From Pseudoalteromonas sp. XI10 (lineage in GTDB: Bacteria; Pseudomonadota; Gammaproteobacteria; Enterobacterales; Alteromonadaceae): a DNA stretch of 64,000 bases. The stretch covers positions 1 to 64,000 of the forward strand of contig NZ_LOPY01000045.1 in assembly GCF_001469895.1 (NCBI RefSeq), given 5' to 3'. Under the pieces are notes generated by a model. The model was not told the origin of the DNA and ran no database searches. It saw only the letters and a program-made list of their open reading frames with translations. This document shows, piece after piece, positions 6,983 through 15,755 of the stretch (positions are counted from its first letter, which is position 1; each line of letters begins with the position of its first letter). The position numbers and the translations under genes were made by a program.

Positions 6983-7468
6983 TTAGTATACACTTGCCGC
7001 TGAGCCTTCGATTCTAACACAAGTATTCTCAGAACACTGCGCACCTGGTGCGGTTAGATGCTGACAAATACTCATCATGTCGTTTGCTGCGTTAAATTGC
7101 TTTTCAAGGGCGGTGATATCTTTTGCAAGTTTTTCAACCTCAGCAGTGTCAGCTGTTTTAGTTGAATACACAATGAAACTACTTGGGCCGCCACAGGCAC
7201 GACTACCAACAGGTAATACTTTACATTGGGTGCTGTTGTCACAGCTTGGATCATCGATTAATTGTTTAAGTTGCTCATGGGCAGAGCTAATAGTGGCTTT
7301 ATCTGGGGCTGCTTTGGTCACTTCCTCAGAGTTTTTTATTTCAACGGCTTTTGGTGCCTCGACAAGTTTATTGTTGGTTGCCGTTGATTCGGCTTGTTCA
7401 TTAGTTGCAGCGTCCGAGCACGCAGTTAATAACACAGGAAATAAAATTGCCAATAGTGGATAGCGCAT
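6983..7468 (-). CDS. Cys-rich lipoprotein, tandem paralogue
   Basis: About 161 residues from the ATG at 7468, chosen because the protein then begins MRYPLLAIL with lipobox LLTAC and AGG lies eight bases upstream; an upstream extension to 7513 would bury the signal peptide. After the lipid-attachment Cys comes a linker of about 60 residues rich in Ala, Glu and Lys, then the conserved Cys domain (SC...QCKVLPVGSRACGGPS, IVYSTK) shared with the downstream paralogue. Function is unknown; an envelope protein stabilised by disulfides is the safe description. Confidence 0.75.
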   Translation of the reverse strand: MRYPLLAILFPVLLTACSDAATNEQAESTATNNKLVEAPKAVEIKNSEEVTKAAPDKATISSAHEQLKQLIDDPSCDNSTQCKVLPVGSRACGGPSSFIVYSTKTADTAEVEKLAKDITALEKQFNAANDMMSICQHLTAPGAQCSENTCVRIEGSAASVY

Positions 7469-7552
7469 AACATACCTAAAAATCGTTGAATAAGTACTCA
7501 CTATCATACACATTGCTCAAAGTGGAGCAATAAAAACGTTAGCTTTCAGTAA

Positions 7553-7576
7553 GTAGCTCTGTATTCACAGAGCTAC
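7553..7576. other. Perfect 10-bp hairpin between fumC and the lipoprotein pair
   Basis: GTAGCTCTGT pairs with ACAGAGCTAC around ATTC. It lies after the fumC stop on the minus strand but is not followed by a T tract in either direction, so it may be an RNA end or stability element rather than a complete terminator. Confidence 0.5.
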
Positions 7577-7617
7577 AATAAGATAAAAGTTTTACAGCTA
7601 TCTGCAATAAATAGGTA

Positions 7618-8994
7618 TTACAAACCACCTTGGGTTAGTTTGGCTGGGTTCAGTAACTCGCTCAGTTCTTCGCGCGAAATATCCGTATGCTCAGCAGCAA
7701 CATCAATAATAGGGCGACCTTCTTGATAAGCTATTTTGGCAATTTTTGCGGCTTTGCTATAGCCGATCACCGGATTAAGTGCAGTAACCAGAATTGGGTT
7801 TTTAGCGAGCGCTTTATCAACATTGCTTTGGTTTACTTTAAAGCTGGCAATCGCTTTATCTGCCAGAGCTTCACTGCTATTTGCCAGCAGTTCGATACTT
7901 TGCAAAATGTTTAAGGCAATCACAGGTAGCATTACATTGAGCTCAAAGTTACCCGCTTGACCAGCCACTGTAATGGTAGCGTCATTGCCAATTACTTGTG
8001 CGCTGACCATCGTTGCCGCTTCAGGGATCACAGGGTTTACTTTACCCGGCATAATTGATGAGCCCGGTTGTAGAGCTTCAAGTTCAATTTCACCAAGACC
8101 TGCAAGTGGGCCAGAGTTCATCCAGCGCAAGTCATTGGCTATTTTCATTTGTGCTACAGCAAGTACCTTTAGCTGGCCTGACAGCGCAACAATGGCGTCT
8201 TGTGAGCCGATGTTATAAAAGAAGTTTTTGCTTGGGCTAAAGCGAATACCTACATTCTCACTCAAGTGTTGGCAAAACTCACCGGCAAACGCTGGATCGG
8301 CATTTATGCCGGTACCAACTGCTGTACCACCTTGTGCAAGTTCACAAACTCGCTCGAGTGCTTGGCGAATGCCTGCCATTGAATGATCCACTTGTAACTG
8401 CCATGCAGCCAGTGTTTGTGCAAAACTCACAGGCATTGCATCCATTAAATGAGTGCGACCGGTTTTAACAATATGGCCTACTTCGGCTTGTTTGCTTTGT
8501 AGGCTTTGACTGAGTTTATCGAGTTTAGGAAACAGCTCATAAATGATGTTAATAGCGCTACTTACAGCAATCGCAGTGGGGATCACATCATTTGAGCTTT
8601 GTCCCATGTTCACATCATCGTTGGGGTGAATGGTTTCCCCTGCAAATTGGCTCGCCAGCGTTGCAATGACTTCATTGGCATTCATATTTGAGCTAGTGCC
8701 AGAGCCTGTCTGAAATACATCAACCGGAAACTCTGAAAAATGCTTACCATCGATGACCTCTTGGCATGCTTGCTCAATGGCTTTGGCTTTACCTTGGCTC
8801 AAATGGCCTAAAGCAGCATTACTTTGAGCGGCAGCTTGCTTAATGTAGGCGAGGGCGGTGATAAATTGCTTAGGCATGGCTAAGCCACTAATTTGAAAAT
8901 TGTTGATAGCGCGTTGCGTTTGAGCTTGATACAAAGCATTGGCAGGGACTTGTAGCTCACCCATGCTATCTGATTCGGTTCTAAATTGGCTCAT
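7618..8994 (-). CDS. fumC: Class II fumarate hydratase
   Basis: This enzyme interconverts fumarate and L-malate in the TCA cycle, in the cytosol, and needs no iron-sulfur cluster. The aspartase/fumarase signature GSSIMPGKVNP is present, with the upstream TGRTHLMDA and GSGTSSNMN substrate-binding segments. From the ATG at 8994 the protein has 458 residues, the usual FumC length; that start has AGGAG five bases upstream, while the GTG at 9000 would abut it. A small gene ends a few bases upstream, giving an operon-like arrangement as around Pseudomonas fumC. Assignment is firm. Confidence 0.95.
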   Translation of the reverse strand: MSQFRTESDSMGELQVPANALYQAQTQRAINNFQISGLAMPKQFITALAYIKQAAAQSNAALGHLSQGKAKAIEQACQEVIDGKHFSEFPVDVFQTGSGTSSNMNANEVIATLASQFAGETIHPNDDVNMGQSSNDVIPTAIAVSSAINIIYELFPKLDKLSQSLQSKQAEVGHIVKTGRTHLMDAMPVSFAQTLAAWQLQVDHSMAGIRQALERVCELAQGGTAVGTGINADPAFAGEFCQHLSENVGIRFSPSKNFFYNIGSQDAIVALSGQLKVLAVAQMKIANDLRWMNSGPLAGLGEIELEALQPGSSIMPGKVNPVIPEAATMVSAQVIGNDATITVAGQAGNFELNVMLPVIALNILQSIELLANSSEALADKAIASFKVNQSNVDKALAKNPILVTALNPVIGYSKAAKIAKIAYQEGRPIIDVAAEHTDISREELSELLNPAKLTQGGL

Positions 8995-9002
8995 AAACAC
9001 TC

Positions 9003-9329
9003 CTAAATCGGGTTAAATTCTTGGCTGAGAAGGCACGCTTCTCGCTCCAAACTGAAATACTTTTCAATACAGTTATGAGTTTTGTAGTAACGCTTTAGCG
9101 CAAGTTGCGGTTTATAAAGCTGAGCCAAACATTGTTTACGAATTGCATTATGCACTAATGAATCACACATCTTTTCAAGTAGTTCATGAAAGGTGCGTCT
9201 TAGATACAGCTCTTGCAAAATAAAGTTGTGATGCTTTTCGTAATAGCGTGCAATGTTTAAACCCGCTTCAACATAATTAGCAACAAGTGCAGGGGCATGT
9301 AGCCCAGGTCTTTGGCAAACACATTTCAT
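9003..9329 (-). CDS. Small Cys/His/Tyr-rich protein upstream of fumC (FagA-like by position)
   Basis: A 108-residue basic cytosolic-looking protein with five Cys residues, several His and Tyr, and predicted helices throughout (ARYYEKHHNFILQELYLRR). It ends directly before fumC and is probably cotranscribed. In Pseudomonas a small gene, fagA, precedes fumC in an iron-regulated operon; the size and place agree, but I could not confirm sequence similarity. The ATG at 9329 has only a weak GCGG upstream. Confidence 0.6.
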   Translation of the reverse strand: MKCVCQRPGLHAPALVANYVEAGLNIARYYEKHHNFILQELYLRRTFHELLEKMCDSLVHNAIRKQCLAQLYKPQLALKRYYKTHNCIEKYFSLEREACLLSQEFNPI

Positions 9330-9376
9330 TTGCCGCTGATAATGAAGCTAAGACTGAATGGATTAACTGTGTGTGA

Positions 9377-9571
9377 TTAATTGTAGCCGAGAATAAAAAT
9401 CTGGTCTGTTTCATGTTTTTTCGGCGCCTGTACATTTTCTTTGTTACATTGAGAAAGAAGATCGATCACGGTTGCTCTGTCGTCACAACTTGTTAAGGCG
9501 GCTTTTTCGCTTTCAGCACGTTCGCTGGCTGCAAGTGCTGCATCTACAGCGGTGTAGGGTGAGATATACAT
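9377..9571 (-). CDS. Small hypothetical protein (64 aa)
   Basis: A 64-residue protein with an Ala/Glu-rich helix (about 10-28), two Cys residues and a C-terminal IFILGYN. An excellent AGGAG seven bases before the ATG argues that it is translated. I do not recognise it. It lies 47 bp upstream of the FagA-like gene on the same strand and might belong to the same transcript. The sequence at 9572-9754 up to the divergent methyltransferase is AT-rich. Confidence 0.6.
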   Translation of the reverse strand: MYISPYTAVDAALAASERAESEKAALTSCDDRATVIDLLSQCNKENVQAPKKHETDQIFILGYN

Positions 9572-9719
9572 AATATTACTCCTATTGGTTAATTCACTTA
9601 AGAAATAGCATAAGCTGTACCAATATTGATTAATAAATTTAACTTGTTGAAAATAATGGCTTTATATTTTTAACTAATAAATTCACCGCGACTTTATTAT
9701 TTATTTTTGCTTTACTGTT

Positions 9720-9751
9720 GTGCACTAATTACCAAACATGGTGCACTAATT
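9720..9751. promoter_or_regulatory. Direct repeat GTGCACTAATT, 21 bp apart
   Basis: GTGCACTAATT occurs at 9720-9730 and 9741-9751, a period of 21 bp or two helical turns, ending just before the preferred ATG of the methyltransferase gene. It could be a regulator site or a chance duplication; no -35/-10 pair is obvious. Confidence 0.3.
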
Positions 9752-9754
9752 TGT

Positions 9755-10345
9755 ATGGATAAACCCTTCTCTCAAGCCTGTGAAAACAACAAATTACCTA
9801 TTTTAAACGTATTAGCAGAGTTCTTTTCTGATGTGACGGATGTATTAGAAGTCGGCTCAGGTACTGGGCAACATAGTGTGCATTTTGCAACGCATTTAGC
9901 ACATTTGCAGTGGCATTGTAGTGATCGCGAGGTTAATCACCCGGGGATTTTACAATGGCATCAAGAAGCTGCATTAACTAACTTGCATGCGCCACTGACA
10001 CTCGATCTTAATGATCCTTGGCCGGTTGAAACTGTGAATGCCATTTTTACGGCGAATACAATGCACATTATTAGCTGGCCACTGGTGGAGCGCTTTTTCC
10101 AAGGTGTAGCAAAGCATTTAGCGCCAAAAGGTAAGTTGTGTATTTATGGACCATTTAAGTACCAAGGTAAGTTTACCAGTGCTAGTAATGCTGAATTCGA
10201 TGCTTTTTTAAAACAGCAAGATGCAAATAGTGCTATTCGTGATTTTGAAGCGATTTGCCAACTTGCAGAGCAAGCAGGCTTAACCTTGGTTGAAGATGTG
10301 CAAATGCCAGCGAATAACCAATTATTGCTGTTTAAAAGGCAGTAA
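9755..10345 (+). CDS. DUF938 family SAM-dependent methyltransferase-like protein
   Basis: A Rossmann-type methyltransferase-like protein of about 196 residues. Motif I is EVGSGTGQHS near the N-terminus, followed by an acidic second strand (HCSDRE) and NAIFTANTMHIISW typical of DUF938. The substrate is unknown for the family. I chose ATG 9755 (MDKPFSQACENN), because DUF938 proteins begin shortly before their N-PIL segment; the extension to 9707 uses TTG and adds an implausible Cys-rich leader. No clear ribosome site is visible at either start. The 3' end overlaps the convergent acyltransferase gene by 24 bp. Confidence 0.8.
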   Translation: MDKPFSQACENNKLPILNVLAEFFSDVTDVLEVGSGTGQHSVHFATHLAHLQWHCSDREVNHPGILQWHQEAALTNLHAPLTLDLNDPWPVETVNAIFTANTMHIISWPLVERFFQGVAKHLAPKGKLCIYGPFKYQGKFTSASNAEFDAFLKQQDANSAIRDFEAICQLAEQAGLTLVEDVQMPANNQLLLFKRQ

Positions 10346-11461
10346 GCTTTCGCATTGGGCTTTATAGAGCGCCATATGTTGGCGTTCTCTAGTTATAAAA
10401 TCACTAATGGCAGCTGCAAAATCACCGTGCTGAATATGATGCAGTGAATAGGTAAATACGGGCTTAAAACCGCGACTTATTTTATGCTCACCTTGTGCGC
10501 CAGAATGGAACTGATTAAGTTTGTTGGCAATGCAGTATTCAATACCTTGGTAATAGCAAAGCTCAAAGTGCAAACTATCGAGCTCATAGTTCGTTCCCCA
10601 GTAACGACCATACAAACAGTTCTGATCTTTAAAACTGAGTGTGGCGGCAATCACTTCTCCTTGATACTTAGCGAACATTAACACCAGTTTGTCGGCCATG
10701 CTTTGCTGTAATAACTCAAAAAAGGCGGTATTCAAATAACCATTGTGGCCTGAGCGCTTTAAATAGGTTTGGCGGTAAAAATGACTAAATTGCTGCATGT
10801 GCTGTTTGCTGATGTCAGCACCTTCGATCCATTCTACGGCTATCTGCTGTTCAGTTATTTTAGCGCGTTCTTTTTTGAGTGATTTACGCTTTCTTGCGGT
10901 GAGTGAAGCTAAAAAGTCCTCAAAGCAATTATAGCCTTCATTAAACCACTGAAACTGCACGCCATGACGTTGCATTACGGTATCGCTAGTTAATGCTGTC
11001 GCTTGTTGCTGGTGGCAAAAATTTATATGCCAACCTGACCAGCCTAACTGCGCTGCTGTTGCTGTGAGTACATGCTGAGTGTAAGCATAGACTTCAGTGG
11101 GGTTATCGTGATTTATACTAATTCGTTGCCCTGCAATAGGTGTGAATGGTACGCCACACAGCCATTTAGGGTAATACTCTAGGCCATGTTGTTGATAGGC
11201 TTCAGCCCAAGCCCAGTCAAATACATATTCACCATAAGAGTGGTGTTTTAGATACCCGGGTAGTAAGGCTATGACCTGTTCTTGCTGGTAAATTGCTAGG
11301 TGCATAGGTTGCCAGCCCGACTCTTCACTCACACAGCCTGTTTGTTCTAATGCCGCTAAAAAAGCGTGATCAGTAAAGGGTGTATCATCAAAAAATGACT
11401 GCCAAAGAGTGGCATCAATCTCACTTATTTGATTAAACCAGCGGTGGCTAAACTCACTCAT
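10322..11461 (-). CDS. GNAT/FemAB-like acyltransferase family protein (COG3146, DUF482)
   Basis: A 379-residue cytosolic protein of the family once labelled peptidoglycan-biosynthesis related, with a double GNAT-like fold. Recognisable stretches are FFDDTPFTDHAFLAALE near the N-terminus, ARKRKSLKKERA in the middle and GAQGEHKISRGF near the C-terminus. The substrate is unknown. Its ATG overlaps the stop of the upstream hydrolase gene (ATGA), so both are translated from one transcript. Family recognition is good, function is not. Confidence 0.8.
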   Translation of the reverse strand: MSEFSHRWFNQISEIDATLWQSFFDDTPFTDHAFLAALEQTGCVSEESGWQPMHLAIYQQEQVIALLPGYLKHHSYGEYVFDWAWAEAYQQHGLEYYPKWLCGVPFTPIAGQRISINHDNPTEVYAYTQHVLTATAAQLGWSGWHINFCHQQQATALTSDTVMQRHGVQFQWFNEGYNCFEDFLASLTARKRKSLKKERAKITEQQIAVEWIEGADISKQHMQQFSHFYRQTYLKRSGHNGYLNTAFFELLQQSMADKLVLMFAKYQGEVIAATLSFKDQNCLYGRYWGTNYELDSLHFELCYYQGIEYCIANKLNQFHSGAQGEHKISRGFKPVFTYSLHHIQHGDFAAAISDFITRERQHMALYKAQCESLLPFKQQ

Positions 11462-12825
11462 TGTGCAGCCGATTCAATATCTTTGATGAAACCGTTGATA
11501 TGCATAGCAAGCTTATCGAAATAAGGGTTAAACGTGAGTCGCGCAAAGGGTTTGTGCGCTTGTAAATTTTCGGCTGTTCGTTCACCCATCACAACGTCTT
11601 TTTGGTATTTGCAGGCTGTATAAAGCTTGTCGTCATCTAAGTAGCTTCCGCAATTGCGATACAATGCTGTGCGACCGTAGTAAGGGTTGCTGGGTTTATT
11701 AACAATACCAATATGTGACATTCCTTTGATTTTTTTACAGTCATCGGTGTCGCAGTCATCACGAATTATTCGGTAATCAGCTGGAAAGCTGGCGGGAATA
11801 TTATCGTCATCACCATAGTATACAAGCCGATCAAGCTGGTTATTCTTGCGCGTTTTTGGGTCGTGCAGCTTAGTTAAAATTTTAAAGGTCGCTTGGTTAT
11901 CTATTGTGGTGTCAACATCACTAAAGGTGCTAAATATCGCTACATTAGGGAGTTGGCGATGACGTAGCTCATCAAGGCTAATACGGCTCATTGCTTCGTG
12001 ACTAGCTGAGGCTGCACTAAATGGAAACGACTCATACTTGGCAAAATCAAGGTCCGCGTCTTTATCAATCCAATTTACAAATGGAATCGCATCGACCCAT
12101 TTCGCTAGCCAACCGTTTTTATTGTGTGGCTCGCTTGCAGGTGAAAATAACATAGCAGCAGAAATTTTATTATCGACCGGGCCTTGAGTTAAGTAATCAA
12201 TAACCAGTGCAGCACCGGTTGAGTACCCCCCTAATATCACCTGATCAAAGTCTTTTAATGTGCGCTCAATGGCATACACGCTAGCCTTTTGCCAATCATC
12301 GGCATCTATGTCTCTAAGTGCTGCAGGAGCGGTACCATGCCCAGGTAGTAAAATTGTGCGTACCGTATACCCTTGTTGATAATACACTTGTGCAAGGTCG
12401 TGATAGGTAAAGGGTGAGTCGGTTAAACCGTGGATCAAGAGCACTGCTTTACGGCTATTGGCCTGTTTAAGTTCAAATGGGCTTATTAAATCGGCAACAG
12501 TCGCGTTAGCTGGTCGAGCGCCTTGTGCAACAAGCTGCTGATAGGTGTCTGTGTAAACAGGGCATGGCAAATTAGCACGCGGGTTTTCGCTACTAATTTG
12601 CAGGTAAGCAGCGGTTAAATAGTCACTAAATGCTTGCTCGATATTATAGCTAAAGGTGCTATGGGTGCGTGGTAATGGCTCTCTAAACAGTCCTTCGCGC
12701 TTACTTTTCATCATCAGTTTTTGGTCTTCAAGCTGAGTAAGGCAGGTTTGTTGCTGCGCCATTAATGAGCTGCTAAAGAGCCCACTGATGGCCCAAGAGA
12801 TAGCAACTAAGTTGATGAATTTCAT
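11458..12825 (-). CDS. Exported alpha/beta hydrolase (lysophospholipase-like)
   Basis: A 455-residue protein with a signal peptide (about 1-23). The hydrolase domain starts near residue 125 with LLIHGLTDSPFTYHDLA, the oxyanion-hole region, followed by LLPGHGTAP. The nucleophile Ser sits in GGYSTGA and a late SHIGIV supplies the probable catalytic His. The pattern is that of monoacylglycerol-lipase/lysophospholipase-like serine hydrolases. An N-terminal extension of about 100 residues and a Cys-containing loop near the C-terminus (DDCDTDDCKK) are additions. It would act on lipids or esters in the envelope. Translationally coupled to the COG3146 gene. Confidence 0.85.
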   Translation of the reverse strand: MKFINLVAISWAISGLFSSSLMAQQQTCLTQLEDQKLMMKSKREGLFREPLPRTHSTFSYNIEQAFSDYLTAAYLQISSENPRANLPCPVYTDTYQQLVAQGARPANATVADLISPFELKQANSRKAVLLIHGLTDSPFTYHDLAQVYYQQGYTVRTILLPGHGTAPAALRDIDADDWQKASVYAIERTLKDFDQVILGGYSTGAALVIDYLTQGPVDNKISAAMLFSPASEPHNKNGWLAKWVDAIPFVNWIDKDADLDFAKYESFPFSAASASHEAMSRISLDELRHRQLPNVAIFSTFSDVDTTIDNQATFKILTKLHDPKTRKNNQLDRLVYYGDDDNIPASFPADYRIIRDDCDTDDCKKIKGMSHIGIVNKPSNPYYGRTALYRNCGSYLDDDKLYTACKYQKDVVMGERTAENLQAHKPFARLTFNPYFDKLAMHINGFIKDIESAAQ

Positions 12826-12892
12826 ATTTAAGCATCCTTTTAAAGCCTGTTTTTAGCTTATCGAGTTATGTTTTATTTGCAAGCAAGCTGCG

Positions 12893-13354
12893 TCAAGCGA
12901 GCGGTAAATGACGCTTAGTGAACGCTTGTTTTAAGACGACTGTTGATTCGATGTTTGCAATACAATCAATACTACCTAATTTATGTTTCACAAAGCTTTC
13001 ATAGCTTTCTAAATCAGCGGCAACGATCTTCAGCAGGTAATCATAACAGCCTGAAATAACAGAACACTCAAGTACATGGTCAAGCTTCTCTGCCTGCTGT
13101 TCAAATTGCTCAGCAGCGGCAACAGAGTTCTGGTTTAAGCGAACAAAGGCATACACAGACACATTTAAATCAACGGCTTTAGGATTGATGGCAGCATGGT
13201 AACCACTGATCACATTTGCTGATTCGAGCTTTTTAATGCGGCGTAGGCAAGGGGTATCGGACAGGCTAACCGAGTGTGCCAGCTCTGAGACAGAAGTTCT
13301 CGCATTATCCTGTAAAGCATTAAGTAATTGTTGGTCTTTTTTATCTAATTTCAT
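12893..13354 (-). CDS. Lrp/AsnC family transcriptional regulator
   Basis: About 153 residues from the ATG at 13354, giving the usual family beginning MKLDKKDQQLLNALQ; a GTG at 13375 in frame would add seven residues. The N-terminal winged helix (about 1-60, with SDTPCLRRIKKLE) is followed by the RAM ligand-binding domain (about 65-145, with GCYDYLLKI). Such proteins sense amino acids. It is transcribed divergently from the PrnB-like/kynureninase-like pair at 13468, so control of that pair in response to tryptophan or a related compound is likely, though unproven. Confidence 0.88.
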   Translation of the reverse strand: MKLDKKDQQLLNALQDNARTSVSELAHSVSLSDTPCLRRIKKLESANVISGYHAAINPKAVDLNVSVYAFVRLNQNSVAAAEQFEQQAEKLDHVLECSVISGCYDYLLKIVAADLESYESFVKHKLGSIDCIANIESTVVLKQAFTKRHLPLA

Positions 13355-13467
13355 TTTTATTTGAGTGATTTTCACTAATCTAGATGGATTCTAGTCTATA
13401 TTTTGGCGATTAGCACTCATTGAACTCTGTTAACATTATCGCAATATAATTATTTTGGAGTGAGCCT

Positions 13468-14637
13468 GTGACTGAGAACACTAAGGCATTTGATAGCTGG
13501 CTTCGCACCCGTTTTGTTGAGATCAACAGCGAATTAGAAAAACTATATTGGAAACAAGACGATAAAGCGAATGTAGAGGGTGTCGGTGAGCACCTTAAAC
13601 GTCAATTAGAGCAAGAAGGTAATGAGCATATTCGTGCTTTACTGGCAGAAGGCAATACCGATGAAGGCTTTGATAACGCCTTTGACTTATTAGGTAATGT
13701 TGGCTTGTATATGGCGGCATGCCGTCGCCACGAAATCACTGAGCCTTCTCGTGAAACAAGTTCACCGCTTGTTGAAGCCTCTGCGTTGGCAATGCACATT
13801 GGTGCATCCATTGGTGTTACCCCGCGTTTTGCAACGGCACATTTAACAACCCACAATAAAGCGGTTGATGGTTTGTATAAGCGCTTTACTGACCTTGAAG
13901 ATGAGAAAATCTTTATTGATTACAATACCAAGGGCATTTTAGCGTATAAGCGCGCGGCAGATGCTTTATTAAAAATTCAGCCGTTAGGGATATCACACCC
14001 TATCGCGGCAGATTTACTCGCAGTGGCAAAACAAGCATTGCTTGATGTGATTGAGTCGAATAATACGTTATACAACAAGCTCGATACAGACCGCTTTTTC
14101 TATTGTGTACGCCCGTATTACAAGCCGTATCGAGTAGGTAAAGAGGTATATCGTGGCGCGAATGCTGGTGATTTTGCGGGCATTAATGTTATCGATTTAC
14201 TGCTTGGTCTTTGTTTTGCTAATGAACCTAGTTACTCGCAAATGCTGGTGGATAAATTCTTGTATATGATGCCTGAAGACCAGCAGATCCTGCGTGAAAG
14301 CATGCGTATGACAAGCATTATGGATGACTTTTTAGCAGCAGAAGCTGAGCGCGATAGCGAATGGTTACAAACTAATTTAAAGCTGTTTATTCAAGTGTGT
14401 AAACTGCATGGTGATACTGCCATTGGCCACCATAATCAATTGGTCAGTAAATACATTGCGCAGCCTTCACAGCAAATGCAGCAACAACATATGGATAAAG
14501 TCACAGCCAGTGGGCCACCTTTACATGTGTTACTTAACTCACTAGAGCAGTTACGTGATCGCCGTGCGGCAGCAAAACGGGACGATATTCGAACTCGGTT
14601 TGATGATTTAACTAAGTTAAAGCAGTGGATTAAGTAA
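13468..14637 (+). CDS. PrnB-like, IDO/TDO-superfamily protein (DUF1864)
   Basis: A 389-residue soluble, mostly helical protein of the PrnB family, related in fold to indoleamine/tryptophan dioxygenases that bind haem and act on the indole ring. The C-terminal third carries a His cluster (H314, H321, H322 in LHGDTAIGHH) at about the place where PrnB has its haem-binding His. The family's common reaction outside pyrrolnitrin synthesis is not established. It overlaps by one base (TAATG) with a kynureninase-like gene, suggesting oxidative cleavage of tryptophan or a relative followed by PLP-dependent cleavage. GGAG lies about ten bases before the GTG start. Confidence 0.8.
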   Translation: MTENTKAFDSWLRTRFVEINSELEKLYWKQDDKANVEGVGEHLKRQLEQEGNEHIRALLAEGNTDEGFDNAFDLLGNVGLYMAACRRHEITEPSRETSSPLVEASALAMHIGASIGVTPRFATAHLTTHNKAVDGLYKRFTDLEDEKIFIDYNTKGILAYKRAADALLKIQPLGISHPIAADLLAVAKQALLDVIESNNTLYNKLDTDRFFYCVRPYYKPYRVGKEVYRGANAGDFAGINVIDLLLGLCFANEPSYSQMLVDKFLYMMPEDQQILRESMRMTSIMDDFLAAEAERDSEWLQTNLKLFIQVCKLHGDTAIGHHNQLVSKYIAQPSQQMQQQHMDKVTASGPPLHVLLNSLEQLRDRRAAAKRDDIRTRFDDLTKLKQWIK

Positions 14638-15755
14638 TGAGTAAAGACGATTTTGTAATTCCACAAGGCAGCTATTTGCTTAATCATTCTGTGGGGCGAC
14701 CCTTAAAATCTGCTGAGCAGCATTTTCATCAGCAGTTTTTTGCTGCTTGGCAAAATGAAAATAAAGAACCATGGCAACAGTGGTTGCAAGGTGTTGAGGC
14801 ATTTACGAGTAGTCTCGCTAAATTATTTAACTCGCAAAGTGAGTTATTTTGTCCACAAGTTAACTTATCGAGTGGTTTAACCAAGCTGTTGATGTCGCAC
14901 CCGCGACTGCGACAAGAAAATTGCAAAGTGTTAATGGCAGAAAGTGACTTTCCAAGTATGGGTTTTGCGATGCAAAAAGCCCTACCTGAAAGTGCTGAAA
15001 TCGTGTTTATTGGTAAGCATGAAGATTTAACTGATGCGCAGATTTGGCTGTCATATTTAGCGAATAATGATATTGATTTAGTCTTTATTAGTCATGTTTA
15101 TTCAAACACGGGTCAGCAAGCGCCTATTAACGAAATTATCAATATTGCAAAGCAACACAACACATTAAGCTTACTTGATGTTGCGCAGTCTGCGGGCATT
15201 TTAGAGGTCGACTTAACTAAGCTTGATGCCGATTTTATGTTGGGCTCGAGTGTCAAATGGTTATGTGGTGGACCTGGTGCTGCTTATTTATGGGTTAACA
15301 GCAAACAGCTTTCACTTTGTCAGCCACAAGATGTTGGTTGGTTTTCTCATCAAAATCCGTTTGAATTTGATATTAAGCACTTTGCTTATCATCAAACCGC
15401 GTTGCGCTTTTGGGGCGGTACCCCTTCAGTTGCACCTTATATTCTGGCTTCGAATAGTATTAATTACTTTGCTGATCTTGGTATTGAGAAAGTACGTGCT
15501 CATAACTTAGCAATGCTCGCTCAGTTTCATGATCAATTAGCTGATTATATGCGCTCACCCATACAGGCTGACAAATGCTCTGGTACGGCTATTATGCATT
15601 TTGGCGAGCAACAAGCGGCTGTTAAAGCTGCGCTTGAGGCTGCGAATATTGCGGTTGATGAACGTCACTTAGGCTTAAGAGTCTCTGCTCATATTTATAA
15701 TGATCAGCAGGATATAGATACTTTTATCACGACTGTGAAAAGCGCTTTAAATTAA
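14637..15755 (+). CDS. Kynureninase-like PLP-dependent class V aminotransferase family protein
   Basis: A 372-residue fold-type I PLP enzyme. The cofactor-binding Asp (D181, LLDVAQSAG) and the Schiff-base Lys (K207, SSVKWLCGGPG) are present; the KWLCGGPG stretch resembles the kynureninase K-Y/F-L-N-GGPG motif more than that of cysteine desulfurases. Kynureninase cleaves kynurenine to anthranilate and alanine. It is shorter than classic kynureninase (about 415 residues), so the substrate may differ. It overlaps the PrnB-like gene by one base, and its 3' end overlaps the convergent MBL hydrolase by 29 bp. Confidence 0.82.
   Translation: MSKDDFVIPQGSYLLNHSVGRPLKSAEQHFHQQFFAAWQNENKEPWQQWLQGVEAFTSSLAKLFNSQSELFCPQVNLSSGLTKLLMSHPRLRQENCKVLMAESDFPSMGFAMQKALPESAEIVFIGKHEDLTDAQIWLSYLANNDIDLVFISHVYSNTGQQAPINEIINIAKQHNTLSLLDVAQSAGILEVDLTKLDADFMLGSSVKWLCGGPGAAYLWVNSKQLSLCQPQDVGWFSHQNPFEFDIKHFAYHQTALRFWGGTPSVAPYILASNSINYFADLGIEKVRAHNLAMLAQFHDQLADYMRSPIQADKCSGTAIMHFGEQQAAVKAALEAANIAVDERHLGLRVSAHIYNDQQDIDTFITTVKSALN

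Noticed and set aside
7077..7463. Plus-strand frame of 128 codons opposite the Cys-rich lipoprotein
   Set aside because: It mirrors the lipoprotein gene, which has a lipobox and a paralogue; no independent signal supports the antisense frame.
9325..9350. GATAATGA as half of a Fur box before the fumC cluster
   Set aside because: Only one half of the palindrome matches; not enough to call a Fur site.
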